Shown here: positions 13,873 to 22,705 of the stretch, in pieces | Numbering within the stretch: the stretch's first letter is position 1 | Layout of the letters: the number at the start of each line of letters is the position of its first letter | Made by a program: the position numbers and the translations under genes | Origin: an uncultured Bacilli bacterium | GTDB taxonomy: Bacteria; Bacillota_I; Bacilli_A; RF39; UBA660 | Direction: 5' to 3' | Length of the DNA: 26,311 nucleotides | Assembly (NCBI GenBank): GCA_944327425.1 | Contig: CALVHJ010000003.1 | Coordinates: 1-26,311 of the forward strand | The notes under the pieces: model-generated | Seen by the model: only the letters and a program-made list of their open reading frames with translations | What the model was told of the DNA's origin: nothing | The model's database searches: none

Positions 13873-15934
13873 ATTTATCTTTAATAATATTTTTACTGCA
13901 ATAATAAGTAATAAGAAAATATCCTCCATAAATAATAATTAAGAATATGGCTGTCATTGTAATTGATTTAGTCATTTCCTCATCTCCAAAAGTCATTAAA
14001 ATATATTTACAAAATTCAATTCCAAAAACAGAATGAATAATAGCAAGTAGTAAAGGAACGCTGAAGAATATGGCAATTTGTTTAAACAAAGCTTTGTTTA
14101 TCATACCCTCATCAGTCCCAATCTTTCTAAGCATCCCATATCGCTCTTTATTATCCGTACTTTCTGACAATTCTTTTAAAGCTAATATAGCTGCACTAGA
14201 AATAAGGAAAATAATACCTAAATATAAACCAATGAATGTTACCATAGCCCCTAAACCAACACTAGCCTCATAAATACTAATTTTAGTACTAGCACTAATA
14301 TTAATATCACCACTATTAGGATGATTTTCTATTGCGATTAAAACTTCTTCAATTGCTTGTTTCCCTTGATCGGTATCTGCCTTATAATTAGCAAGTAGTA
14401 TTTCTCTTTCCAAATAAGTTTCACTAACAACATAATCAGGAACAACAATAATACCTGAATTAATATGATTATTAGAAATACGCACAATTCCATCTTGACA
14501 CTCATCATATTTAGGATTTAAAGTTACTCCAAAAATATTGATCGAAGGATGTGTTTTTAAAGCTCTATTTCTTACTTCCGTCATACTTTCAAAATCCGCA
14601 ATAATAAGATATTCATCACTATCTAAAGTATATTCAGTATTTCCATAAAGTCTTGCTACTTTATTATAATCTGATAGCTTCATAACTTCTTCTGGAGCAT
14701 GATAAGTTAAAAAAGGATAATCCGTCTCTATATTTGCTATTTCTTCTCCCAAAGTATCTAAAAAAGTAAAATCATTACTCGCATAAATATAAACAGTAGT
14801 AATATCTTTAAAATAATCGTTAACATCAAAATCTACTAACTCTAAACTACTTCCAATACTCCGATAAGAATCTTGACGTAAAACTTCGCTATATCCAGTT
14901 TCATAAGCATAATCTTCACTAATATTTCTTGTTTTTGATAGTTCTACATCAACAGGAGCCAGTTCTACTAAATTAGCTGTCATCGAATTCTTAATAGACA
15001 AAGAACTAGAGAATACACAAATTGTTACAAAAAGCATTAAACAAATAACAGTCATGGATAATACCATCGTATTTACTTTACTACTAATTTGTCTTAAAAC
15101 AAAACTATTAAGCCCTTTATAATAAAGAGTTTTAAAACTCATCACAATTCTTAAAATAAGCCCTGATAAAGACCAGAAGATAAAGAAAGTCGAAACACAA
15201 CCTAAAATAATCGGAATAAAAATATCAGTTGTATCCACTAATATTTCTACACCAGCTGTAACTAAATAATAAGCATAACTTAGAAGACCCACCGCTATAA
15301 TAAATACAATAACACATATAATAGGATTCTTCATTTTTACTTCTTCATTTTTTCGATTCGTATAAATTAAATCAATTAATTTACAACGTCCCACATTAAT
15401 AACATTAAAGATCATAACAAGAATATACATTATCCCAAAATAAATAATAGTTTTCGATAAAGCACTACTAGAAAAAACAAAAGTAAAACGGGTTAGATCA
15501 GCCTCAAAACTATTGGCAACCAAAACACTCATAAGTTGTGATGCCCCGACACCTACAACAAGACCAATAACTAAAGAAATAATACCAATAATAAGTGTTT
15601 CTAAAAGTAATATCTTAGAGATTTTTCCTTTACTCATCCCCAAAGTTAAGTAAATACCAAACTCTTTATTTCTTCTCTTCATTAAAAAACGACTGGCATA
15701 TATAATTAAAAAGCCCAATATAACAGAAACAAAGACACTTACACCTGATAGCATATTAACCATCAAGTCAATAATCTCTCTAGTACTAGATGTAACATTA
15801 AGTAAAACAGTTTGACTACCAATAGCATTAAATACATAAAATATTGCTACACCCAAAATAAGTGTAAAAAAATAAATAGCATAATCTTTAAAACTTTTTC
15901 TTATATTTTTTAAAGATAATTTAAAGAGCATCAT
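13871..15934 (-). CDS. BceB-type FtsX-family ABC permease
   Basis: 687 residues with the BceB layout: N-terminal KNIRKSFKDYAIYFFTLILG, ten expected membrane segments and a large outer domain of about 200 residues (roughly 315-530) between segments 7 and 8. The large loop is the peptide-sensing part in BceAB transporters, which protect against bacitracin and other cell-wall-active peptides and also signal to the BceS kinase. FtsX patterns are KRRNKEFGIYLTLGMSKGKI and the repeat NKERYGMLRKIGTDEGMI near the C-terminus. It overlaps the ATPase gene by 14 bases, with GGAG before the ATG. Substrate not known. Confidence 0.93.
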   Translation of the reverse strand: MMLFKLSLKNIRKSFKDYAIYFFTLILGVAIFYVFNAIGSQTVLLNVTSSTREIIDLMVNMLSGVSVFVSVILGFLIIYASRFLMKRRNKEFGIYLTLGMSKGKISKILLLETLIIGIISLVIGLVVGVGASQLMSVLVANSFEADLTRFTFVFSSSALSKTIIYFGIMYILVMIFNVINVGRCKLIDLIYTNRKNEEVKMKNPIICVIVFIIAVGLLSYAYYLVTAGVEILVDTTDIFIPIILGCVSTFFIFWSLSGLILRIVMSFKTLYYKGLNSFVLRQISSKVNTMVLSMTVICLMLFVTICVFSSSLSIKNSMTANLVELAPVDVELSKTRNISEDYAYETGYSEVLRQDSYRSIGSSLELVDFDVNDYFKDITTVYIYASNDFTFLDTLGEEIANIETDYPFLTYHAPEEVMKLSDYNKVARLYGNTEYTLDSDEYLIIADFESMTEVRNRALKTHPSINIFGVTLNPKYDECQDGIVRISNNHINSGIIVVPDYVVSETYLEREILLANYKADTDQGKQAIEEVLIAIENHPNSGDINISASTKISIYEASVGLGAMVTFIGLYLGIIFLISSAAILALKELSESTDNKERYGMLRKIGTDEGMINKALFKQIAIFFSVPLLLAIIHSVFGIEFCKYILMTFGDEEMTKSITMTAIFLIIIYGGYFLITYYCSKNIIKDK

Positions 15935-16688
15935 TTAAATCTCCTCCAAGTATTGTTACAACATCAATAATTTCATCAAAAAACTCTTTTCTTGATTTTT
16001 GAGCTCGAATAAGTTCATTAAACACTTTTCCATCTTTAATAAATATTACTCTACTAGCATAAGAAGCACTAAAAGCATCATGTGTAACCATTAAAATAGT
16101 TGTTTTAAGTTCCGTATTTAAATAATTAAAACTTTCCAGTAACATCCTAGATGACTTGGAATCTAGTGCTCCTGTTGGTTCATCCGCAAGTACTAATTTC
16201 GGATTAGTTATAATCGCTCTAGCCGAAGCCACTCTTTGTTTTTCCCCACCACTCATTTGATACGGATATTTCTTTAAAACATGTTTAATATTAAGTCTTC
16301 CTGCAATATCCTCTATTTTTTTATCCATAAGTTTTACGGGAACACTTTGAATAGAAAGAGCAAGAGCAATATTTTCATAACCAGTAAGCGTATCAAGCAA
16401 ATTAAAATCTTGAAAAATAAAACCCAATTCTTCTCTTCGAAAACGATTTAGTTCATTTCCTTTTAATTTAGTAATATCTTCACCTGCCACATAAATATGC
16501 CCACTAGTTACTTTATCAATTGTTGATATACAGTTAAGTAGTGTGGTCTTACCTGATCCACTAGCCCCCATAATCGCAACAAACTCTCCTTTATTAACAC
16601 TAAAACTAATATTATCTATAGCTTTTGTTAAATTTGATTTATTCCCATAATACTTTTCTATTTTATCAATTTTTAAAATTTCTTCCAT
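15921..16688 (-). CDS. BceA-type ABC transporter ATP-binding protein
   Basis: 255 residues of the MacB/LolD-like ATPase class. Walker A GASGSGKTT (about 41-49), Q-loop FIFQDFNLL, signature MSGGEKQRVASARA (about 145-158), Walker B KLVLADEPTGALDSKS and H-loop TILMVTHDAF. The linker before the signature (SIQSVPVKLM) fits BceA members. The ATG at 16688 is chosen because AAAGG lies eight bases upstream; an ATG at 16694 is only two bases from that site. First gene of a two-gene operon with the permease, behind a promoter and a BceR-type operator. Likely works with the kinase and regulator at 17610-19294. Confidence 0.94.
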   Translation of the reverse strand: MEEILKIDKIEKYYGNKSNLTKAIDNISFSVNKGEFVAIMGASGSGKTTLLNCISTIDKVTSGHIYVAGEDITKLKGNELNRFRREELGFIFQDFNLLDTLTGYENIALALSIQSVPVKLMDKKIEDIAGRLNIKHVLKKYPYQMSGGEKQRVASARAIITNPKLVLADEPTGALDSKSSRMLLESFNYLNTELKTTILMVTHDAFSASYASRVIFIKDGKVFNELIRAQKSRKEFFDEIIDVVTILGGDLNDAL

Positions 16689-16710
16689 AAACATCGCCTT
16701 TCATGCTCTT

Positions 16711-16716
16711 ATTATA
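16711..16716 (-). promoter_or_regulatory. Promoter -10 of the ABC operon
   Basis: Minus strand TATAAT. The -35 at the 17-base distance is weak (ATGATT), as expected for a promoter that needs an activator. The -35 position lies in the loop of the neighbouring terminator hairpin. Confidence 0.6.
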
Positions 16717-16720
16717 TAAT

Positions 16721-16745
16721 AAAAGAACGAAAAAATCATTCGTTC
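16721..16745 (-). terminator. Terminator of the broken anchored-protein gene
   Basis: Minus strand GAACGAA pairs with TTCGTTC (7 bp), then TTTTATT. It lies between the BceR-type operator and the ABC operon -10. Confidence 0.75.
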
Positions 16746-16759
16746 AATATTATTTAATA

Positions 16760-16773
16760 TTACAATTATGTAA
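16760..16773. promoter_or_regulatory. BceR-type operator
   Basis: The minus strand reads TTACA-TAAT-TGTAA, a perfect match to the TNACA-N4-TGTAA repeat I recall for BceR-like regulators. It is centred about 62 bases upstream of the expected start of the ABC operon transcript and five bases past the stop of the gene at 16779. Confidence 0.72.
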
Positions 16774-16778
16774 GATAA

Positions 16779-17552
16779 TTAACAGGCTCCTGCTACTTCA
16801 AATACTTGATAAGTATTTATTACTTCATATTCTAATCTATTATTATTAATTGTATAAATTCTTTCTTCTATATAATCATCTAAACAATCTTTTTGATATA
16901 AATTATATATCTTATCATTATCTATTCTACTCCTTATTTGATAATCTTCATATCCTTCTTTATTATAAAATATACTTTCATCTTCAACCTGTAAACTTTG
17001 TCCCTGTACAATAACATCAAGTGCACCAATAAACTCAAAATTCTGATTATAAAAATTATAATCCATACCTATACCATTCGCTGGTGGTAAAAAGAAAGTT
17101 TCTACTATTAAATAATTCACATCATCAGCACCAGAAAATATAATAAAATTATCTTCATTAAAATACTCATTAATATAACTTATATAATTATCAGGAGCCT
17201 CTTCAAAATCATTCATAATTCTAAACACATTTTCATTTCCAATAGTTGCATTTATTTCAAAGTATCCTTCTTATTCATCAATATCAAAACTAACATCAAA
17301 ATTTTTATGTTCACCATTTAAAACCATTTCATACTCTTGCACAACTTGATGAGCATCTTCTCTTGTATTAACAATTTTTATATAATTTTCTTCTTCACTT
17401 GGATTTTCATCAACTGCATTGTTATTTTCATTAGGAACCTCTAAATCACCATTCTCATTATTCTTATTCCAACGACTAAATAGATAAACACCTTCAAAAA
17501 TAAAAACTAGTGTTAATACTACAATAATCCCTATTAATACTTTATCTTTCAT
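16779..17552 (-). pseudogene. Anchored protein in Bce locus, broken by one TAA
   Basis: One reading frame of 258 codons is cut by a TAA at 17271-17273. The first part (93 residues) has an N-terminal anchor (about 5-27) and an acidic linker with PNENNNAVDENPSEEENY. The second part starts with EGYFEINATIGNENVF and runs 163 residues to AGAC. No base shift is needed to join them, which argues for one gene with a recent nonsense change. The second half could restart at the GTG at 17228, but it would then lose its membrane anchor. I do not recognise the outer domain. It lies between the ABC genes and the kinase gene, with GGTG before the ATG at 17552. Confidence 0.72.
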
Positions 17553-17582
17553 AACACCAACTCTATCCTAATCTTATTATAC

Positions 17583-17621
17583 AAAAAATATGAAATAAAC
17601 ACGATATTTTTATTCCATATT
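17583..17621 (-). terminator. Terminator of the Bce-type kinase operon
   Basis: Minus strand AATATGGAATAAA (plus 17609-17621) pairs with TTTATTTCATATT (plus 17587-17599), 13 pairs with one G-U, then a T-run. The 5' arm overlaps the kinase stop codon. Confidence 0.85.
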
Positions 17622-18632
17622 CTTTACTTCACTGTAAAACAAATTATTATCAAAACTAAAAACAACTTTCGTATATTCTCCTTCTTTTGATTCTACATCT
17701 ATTCTATGCCCTAATTTTTTACATAAATTATTAACAATATATAAACCCATTCCAGTCGAACTAGAAACTTTTCTTCCATTTAAACCAGTAAATGATTTAT
17801 TAAATACTCGTCCTATATCACACTTAGGTATTCCCATTCCATTATCTAATATTTCTAAAATTATTTGTTTATCTTTCTTATAAGCTTTAATCTTAATGCT
17901 TTTATTACTAATATCCCTCATATATTTTATACTATTACTAATAACTTGATTAATCATAAATTCTAACCACTTATAATCAGTTAGAACCTTTAGGTTACCT
18001 ACATCACTTGTAATATCAATGTTTTTTTCCAACAAAACATCTTTATTTCTAAGCATTACTTCTCTAATTACTTTATTTAAACTAACTTCTTTAATAATAT
18101 AATCAGCTTCTGTCGTATCACTTCTAATATAATACAATATTTGTTCTAAATAATTATCAATTTTATTAATTTCTTTAACTAATGCTTTAGCCGTTCTTTT
18201 GTTATGTGTATATAAAATTAAGGCTGCCAAAGGAATTTTAACTTCATGAATCCACATCTCCACATATTCTTTAAATCCATTAACTTTCTCTTTATAATCT
18301 CTCATATTTTCATTCATCGATTTATTTATTTCATATAGCATTTGATAAAGAATTTCTCCATCTAAAAAGTTTGGCTTACTTAAGAGTTCACATATCAAAT
18401 ATTTTTCTTCCAACATATCAAGTTTTAATAATATTTCTTTATAAAAGAAGTATTTACGAATAAAATCATATAAAAAAATAATAATAAACAACAAAAAATA
18501 AATAATTGTAAAACAAACTTGAAAAGCTATTATTATTTTAAAACCAATCATAAATGATAAAATAATAAAATAAGTCAATATAACAAGAATAATAATAAAT
18601 AATTTATCTTTCAAATAATCACTTAATTTCAT
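17610..18632 (-). CDS. BceS-type sensor histidine kinase
   Basis: 340 residues. Two N-terminal membrane segments (about 11-34 and 36-58) with almost no outer loop mark it as an intramembrane-sensing kinase, which learns of its peptide through the ABC transporter. The phosphorylated histidine is in EMWIHEVKIPLAALIL (about 127-142). The N box is FMINQVISNSIKYM, with G boxes ILDNGMGIP and SSSTGMGLYIV. It overlaps the regulator gene by four bases (ATGA). With the regulator and the transporter at 13871-16688, it makes a complete Bce-like resistance module. Confidence 0.93.
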   Translation of the reverse strand: MKLSDYLKDKLFIIILVILTYFIILSFMIGFKIIIAFQVCFTIIYFLLFIIIFLYDFIRKYFFYKEILLKLDMLEEKYLICELLSKPNFLDGEILYQMLYEINKSMNENMRDYKEKVNGFKEYVEMWIHEVKIPLAALILYTHNKRTAKALVKEINKIDNYLEQILYYIRSDTTEADYIIKEVSLNKVIREVMLRNKDVLLEKNIDITSDVGNLKVLTDYKWLEFMINQVISNSIKYMRDISNKSIKIKAYKKDKQIILEILDNGMGIPKCDIGRVFNKSFTGLNGRKVSSSTGMGLYIVNNLCKKLGHRIDVESKEGEYTKVVFSFDNNLFYSEVKNME

Positions 18633-19294
18633 AATAAAATATACCCTTGCCCCTTTCTCGTTAAAATAGCATTCCTAATACCTAATTCTCTAAATTTACT
18701 TCTAAGTCTGCTAATATTTACTGTTAGGGCATTATCATTAATATATTCATCATTATTCCATAACTCAGTCATTAATTCATCTCTTGAAACAATACTTCCC
18801 ATTCTCTCATATAAATAAAGAAAAATAATCATTTCATTTTTTGTTAGTATTACTTCTTCATCTTTACTTCTTACTATCCCTTTTTTAATTTCAATAGAAA
18901 GATCATGATAAAAAATCACATCAGTAATATTATTTTCACTTCTTTTTAATACTGCTCCTATTCTCAAAAGCAATATTGTTGGATTATAAGGTTTTGTTAT
19001 ATAATCATCCGCTCCATAACTCATAGACAATACTTCATCTATTTCACCTATCTTACTTGTTACCATAATAACCGGAATATTACTTACTTTTCTTAAATTT
19101 CTAAGTAATACTTCCCCATTCATATAAGGAATATTAATATCAAGCAAGATTAAATCTGGATGAACATTTATTATATCATCTAACATATTAGTATAATTAT
19201 CAAGTACTAATACTTCATATGAAGCATTGCTAAGCAGTTCTTTTAACTCATTTCGAACACTTTCATCATCTTCAATAATTAAAATCTTTTTCAT
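18629..19294 (-). CDS. BceR-type OmpR-family response regulator
   Basis: 221 residues. Receiver domain: IIEDDESV acidic pair, phospho-aspartate in PDLILLDINIPYMNG, VMVTSK and the lysine in YITKPYNP. The C-terminal winged helix follows (TKNEMIIFLYLYERMGSIVSRDEL, then ALTVNISRLRSKF), ending GQGYILL. The ATG at 19294 is used, since GTGAT lies a few bases upstream; a GTG at 19303 overlaps that site. The likely target is the operator at 16760-16773. Confidence 0.93.
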   Translation of the reverse strand: MKKILIIEDDESVRNELKELLSNASYEVLVLDNYTNMLDDIINVHPDLILLDINIPYMNGEVLLRNLRKVSNIPVIMVTSKIGEIDEVLSMSYGADDYITKPYNPTILLLRIGAVLKRSENNITDVIFYHDLSIEIKKGIVRSKDEEVILTKNEMIIFLYLYERMGSIVSRDELMTELWNNDEYINDNALTVNISRLRSKFRELGIRNAILTRKGQGYILL

Positions 19295-19309
19295 ATCAAT
19301 CACAAGTTT

Positions 19310-19318
19310 ATTATAACA
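19310..19318 (-). promoter_or_regulatory. Extended -10 promoter of the response regulator gene
   Basis: Minus strand TGTTATAAT, about 16 bases before the start codon, with no good -35. A 7-bp repeat AATTAAC/GTTAATT at 19328-19345 lies just upstream and overlaps the end of the previous gene. It may be a weak terminator or an operator. Confidence 0.6.
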
Positions 19319-19335
19319 AAACCCAAGAATTAACG

Positions 19336-19578
19336 CTAGTTAATTTTATCTAACTTTCTCATTTTATCTTTTTCATGTTTTATATGCAGCAAATAATCAT
19401 ATATTTCTTTTATTACTTCCTCATTTCCTTTTTTATCCCAATAATAACCCGGTTTTAAAAAATCATCTACTTCTCTAATCACTAAATCTATATTATTAAC
19501 ATCTACTTCATTTTCTTTATAAACAAATCCATTAGCACTAGAAGTGGTACCAAACATTACTTTCACAAAATTTTCCAA
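19336..19578 (-). CDS. Small protein of unknown function, TTG start
   Basis: 80 residues, cytoplasmic by composition. The N-terminus ENFVKVMFGTTSSANGFVYKENEV recalls the start of a larger conserved Bacillota protein that I cannot name, and the tail (EEVIKEIYDYLLHIKHEKDKM) is helical and charged. AGGAGG lies nine bases before TTG-GAA-AAT at 19578, and the previous gene stops four bases upstream. It is the last gene of the carboxypeptidase - regulator - kinase cluster. It may be a shortened copy of a longer gene. Confidence 0.7.
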   Translation of the reverse strand: MENFVKVMFGTTSSANGFVYKENEVDVNNIDLVIREVDDFLKPGYYWDKKGNEEVIKEIYDYLLHIKHEKDKMRKLDKIN

Positions 19579-19581
19579 CTA

Positions 19582-20595
19582 TCAAACCCTCCTACTTATT
19601 TCATCATGCATTTTACTTTTAGGAAATACAAAACTAACCTTTGTATATTCTTGATACTTTGAATCAATTAAAACTGTAATATCTAACTTTTCACTTAACT
19701 TTTTAACTAAATATAATCCCATTCCCGTTGCATACTCTTTCTTCCTATTACTACCTGTAAACCCTTTATCAAACACTCTTGGTAAATCAGAAGAACGTAT
19801 TCCCCAACCGTTATCTAATATTACTAAAACGACTTGATTATCTTTTATCTTACTATAAATTTCAATTGTCTTTTTATCTTTATCTAAATATTTAATGGCA
19901 TTATTTAAAACTTGACTAATCATAAAAGATAACCATTTCTCATCAGTATAAACATAAACATCTAAATCATGAACATTCATATTTATATGCCCATTTAATA
20001 AAATATCCTTATTTTTTAAAATAAGAGGATGAATAATATCATTTAACTTTATTTTCTTAACAAAATAATCTTTCTCGGTTGTATCACTTCGGGCATAATA
20101 TAAAATTTGTTCTACATATTCTTCTATTTTTCTTATTTCATATTTCAAGGTTTTATCTTTTTTATTTTCAGCATATAAGGATAAAGCGGCGATAGGTGTT
20201 TTAATTTCATGAGCAAAACTTTCAATATACTCTTCATAATCTCTCTCATTCTTTTCTATATCACTAATTTTATCATTCATTGCCTTACAAGCTTCTTTTA
20301 AAGCATAATAATAAGGATAGCCTTCTATCGTATCATCTTTGCGAATCATTTCGGAAATATAATATTTTTCTTCAAGTTTATTACAGCTATAAATGATTTG
20401 CAATGCCCTCTTCTTTTTCCCTAAATAAACAAAATACAAATAGAAAAAAGTAAAAAACAAAAGAAAAAGAATCAATAAAATAGTAAAAACAAAAAAAATT
20501 TCTAAAAGAAAAAAAGCAAAGAAAATAATAACAGCTAAAACAAACTGAAAGATAATAAAGATAATATTCTCTTCTAAAAATGTTTTAAAACTCAT
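19582..20595 (-). CDS. Second BceS-type sensor histidine kinase
   Basis: 337 residues, with the same plan as the kinase at 17610: two N-terminal membrane segments (about 10-32 and 34-56), no real sensor loop, histidine in SFAHEIKTPIAALSLYAENK (H at about 130), N box FMISQVLNNAIKYL, and G boxes ILDNGWGI and YATGMGLYLV. It overlaps the regulator frame by four bases (ATGA). No ABC transporter lies next to this pair. Its partner regulator gene is frameshifted, so the signalling path may be dead or cross-wired to the first system. Confidence 0.92.
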   Translation of the reverse strand: MSFKTFLEENIIFIIFQFVLAVIIFFAFFLLEIFFVFTILLILFLLFFTFFYLYFVYLGKKKRALQIIYSCNKLEEKYYISEMIRKDDTIEGYPYYYALKEACKAMNDKISDIEKNERDYEEYIESFAHEIKTPIAALSLYAENKKDKTLKYEIRKIEEYVEQILYYARSDTTEKDYFVKKIKLNDIIHPLILKNKDILLNGHINMNVHDLDVYVYTDEKWLSFMISQVLNNAIKYLDKDKKTIEIYSKIKDNQVVLVILDNGWGIRSSDLPRVFDKGFTGSNRKKEYATGMGLYLVKKLSEKLDITVLIDSKYQEYTKVSFVFPKSKMHDEISRRV

Positions 20596-21252
20596 ACGTA
20601 GTATCCCACCCCTCTTTTCGTCTTCACAAAATCCGTAAGTCCAATATCTTCTAATTTTTTTCTTAAACGATTAATATTAACCAGTAAAATAGTTTCATCT
20701 AAATAATACTGATCATTCCAAAGATATTGAGTTAAATTTTCTTTGCTTAAAACTTGTCCGACATTTAAAAATAAATAATATAAAATCCGAAACTCATTTC
20801 TCGTTAACTCTACTTCTTGATCTTGAAACTTAACTGTAGAAAAAGGCAAATTAAGAACAACTCCATGAACAACTAATTCTTTGTAACGCATCGGATCATT
20901 AAGTTTTAAAGCTCTACTTATTTTTTCTAATAAAATATATTTATTATAAGGTTTAGTTACAAAATCATCTCCACCCGAAAGTAAACTGTTTAACTCATCT
21001 TCCTCCGTATCTCTACTTGTAACAAAAATAATTAGGTGTTTGTCTATACTTCTTAATTTCCTTACAAATCATAAAACCATTTTCATTTGGCAAATTAATA
21101 TCTAATAATAATAAATCATATTCTTGATTCATAATATCTTGGGCTATGTTTTGAAAAGAATTAATTACTTCTGCTTGATAACCCTCATTTTCCAAAAGTA
21201 TTTTCAATTCTTCACGTATTTTAAAGTCATCTTCAACAATTAATATTTTCAC
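20592..21252 (-). pseudogene. Second BceR-type response regulator, frameshifted
   Basis: An OmpR-family regulator split by one extra base. The N-terminal piece has IVEDDFKIREEL and the phospho-aspartate site YDLLLLDINLPNENGF. The frame then breaks after KYRQTP at about 21032-21033 on the minus strand, where one extra A lies in CCTAATTATTTTTG. Removing it restores IIFVTSRDTEEDELNSLL, then DDFVTKPYNK, and joins the winged helix (LTRNEFRILYYLFLNVGQVL, then GVGYYV). The whole span is 661 bases, 3n+1. Without correction, the product stops 79 residues in. It could be a sequencing error at an A/T run, so raw reads matter. Confidence 0.85.
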
Positions 21253-22220
21253 TTTTTCACTCTCCTACAAAAGAAAGCAACAACTAAAAACAGGAACACA
21301 ACAATAATAACTATCGTTCCATAATGAATAGTAATAGATGAGGGTTGAACATCATTTACTACAGATATTTCTTCTAGCGTAGCTATTTCTTCTACGGGAA
21401 TTACATAACTTGTATTAACAGTATCAATTAAAGTAAGAGCATCTATTAAATTATAAGGAACATCATCTATTCTTTCTGCTCCTAAAGTAATAAGTAACAT
21501 TTCATGATCTTCATGATAGAATAAGGCTGCTATACATAAACCAGCATCATTTGTATTTCCTGTTTTACTGCCTATAATTTTACTAATATCCAAATTAAGA
21601 ACTCGATTATACATATTAACCGTCGATTCTACTGCTAAGCCATTAGTTAAAGTATAATTCTTTGTTGTAAAAATCATCCTAAAAGTAGGATTTTTTAAAG
21701 CATAAGTTAAAATTAATAATTGATCACTTATAGTTGAATATGCACCATCTTGATCTAGTCCAGTCGTATTAACATAATGAGTATTAAGAGCACCTATTTT
21801 TAAAGCAAGCTCATTCATTTTTGCTACAAAAGTATCAACATTTCCACTTATAGTATAAGCAAGAACTTGAGTGGCATCAGCCCCACTAGGAAGTATTGCT
21901 GCATATAATAAATCCAAATAAGTAACCGTATCACCGACTTTTAATCCCGCAACGGAAGCATTATAGTATATACCATAAAGCATTTCTCTTGTAATAGTAA
22001 TTGTCTCACTAAAATCATCAATATTTTCTATGGCAGTAAGTACTGTCATAATTTTCGTTAAGCTAGCAATACTACGTACTTCTTCACTATTCTTCTCTAA
22101 TATAACAGTATCTTCATCTACATCATAAACAATTGCAGCCTCACTATTAATATCAGGCATATCGAGTGCATAAACACTAATTGGCAAGAAACAAACTAGT
22201 ATTAAAAGTATTTTTTTCAT
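21249..22220 (-). CDS. D-alanyl-D-alanine carboxypeptidase (peptidase S11)
   Basis: 323 residues. Signal peptide ILLILVCFLPISVYA, then the serine protease-like fold of low-molecular-weight penicillin-binding proteins, which trim the terminal D-Ala of peptidoglycan stem peptides. The SxxK motif is SLTK (in RSIASLTKIMTVL). The second motif reads PSGADA, the SGA variant of the usual SxN, and the third is SKTGNT. A C-terminal membrane segment (about TIVIIVVFLFLVVAFF) anchors it. The ATG at 22220 has AGAGGG upstream; a TTG at 22238 is not needed. First gene of the cluster with the second two-component pair, whose regulator start overlaps its stop. Confidence 0.92.
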   Translation of the reverse strand: MKKILLILVCFLPISVYALDMPDINSEAAIVYDVDEDTVILEKNSEEVRSIASLTKIMTVLTAIENIDDFSETITITREMLYGIYYNASVAGLKVGDTVTYLDLLYAAILPSGADATQVLAYTISGNVDTFVAKMNELALKIGALNTHYVNTTGLDQDGAYSTISDQLLILTYALKNPTFRMIFTTKNYTLTNGLAVESTVNMYNRVLNLDISKIIGSKTGNTNDAGLCIAALFYHEDHEMLLITLGAERIDDVPYNLIDALTLIDTVNTSYVIPVEEIATLEEISVVNDVQPSSITIHYGTIVIIVVFLFLVVAFFCRRVKK

Positions 22221-22239
22221 ATTATCCCTCTGCTTCAAT

Positions 22240-22248
22240 ATTATAACA
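22240..22248 (-). promoter_or_regulatory. Extended -10 promoter of the carboxypeptidase cluster
   Basis: Minus strand TGTTATAAT, the same nine bases as the promoter at 19310-19318. At 17 bases from the -10, TTTAAA (weak -35) is found. Confidence 0.6.
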
Positions 22249-22275
22249 AAAAAATAAGAGATTTTAAACTCTATA

Positions 22276-22644
22276 TTATTCCATGTCTTGGGTTTGTTCT
22301 AGTAATAAATCAAAATCAGATTTATATAATTTATCTTGTTTAACTCGATATTTCTCAAATTAGCTTAAAGCTTTATCACAAGCAATTTCCTGGATATTTT
22401 ACTAACATCTTTTAGTACATTTCTATTATCTAATAAATTATTCCAATCTTCCATGGTTATTGGAAATTTTTCTTTGCTCTATTTTCAGCCAAATCCAAAA
22501 AAGCAAAAACAATAAGTTCCAAACTTTCTAATTCTTCCTTTTTCAAATATTTTTTTGCTCTTTAACCATTTTTGATGTAACATACCCATTTTCTTTCATA
22601 AGTTTTTTAATTTTTTGTATACTCTCTTCAAATTTATAATTCAT
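22276..22644 (-). pseudogene. RhuM-family remnant with several frameshifts
   Basis: Joining three reading frames on the minus strand gives a recognisable C-terminal half of the RhuM (virulence) family: KYLKKEELESLELIVFAFLD, LAENRAK, EKFPITMEDWNNLLD, KISQEIACDKALS, a stop, then FEKYRVKQDKLYKSDFDLLL and QTQDME. This agrees with the family pattern YLxxxELxxLxxIVxxYLDxAE...TMEDW...KIS...KxxxEFEKYRxxQDxxYxSDFD. At least two shifts and one nonsense codon are needed, so it is dead. The first 33 codons from ATG at 22644 (ESIQKIKKLMKENGYVTSKM) do not belong to RhuM and recall a winged-helix start such as AbiEi antitoxins. A fusion by deletion is likely. Confidence 0.78.
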
Positions 22645-22648
22645 TTTT

Positions 22649-22698
22649 CTACACCATCTTGTATTACCACACCCTAATCATATTGCTTTTTGGTGTAG
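22649..22698. promoter_or_regulatory. Operator-like inverted repeat around the remnant promoter
   Basis: CTACACCA (22649-22656) and TGGTGTAG (22691-22698), a perfect 8-bp inverted repeat, flank the -10 box and reach into the spacer. A second repeat, AGTTGTC (22697-22703) with GACAACT (22715-22721), covers the -35. Confidence 0.5.
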
Positions 22699-22705
22699 TT
22701 GTCAA
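22677..22705 (-). promoter_or_regulatory. Near-consensus SigA promoter of the remnant
   Basis: Minus strand TTGACA (plus 22700-22705), 17-base spacer, TATGAT (plus 22677-22682). It would still transcribe the remnant and perhaps the carboxypeptidase cluster beyond it. Confidence 0.8.

Noticed and set aside
14070..14273. Plus-strand open frame opposite the BceB-type permease
   Set aside because: Shadow of a clear membrane protein gene.
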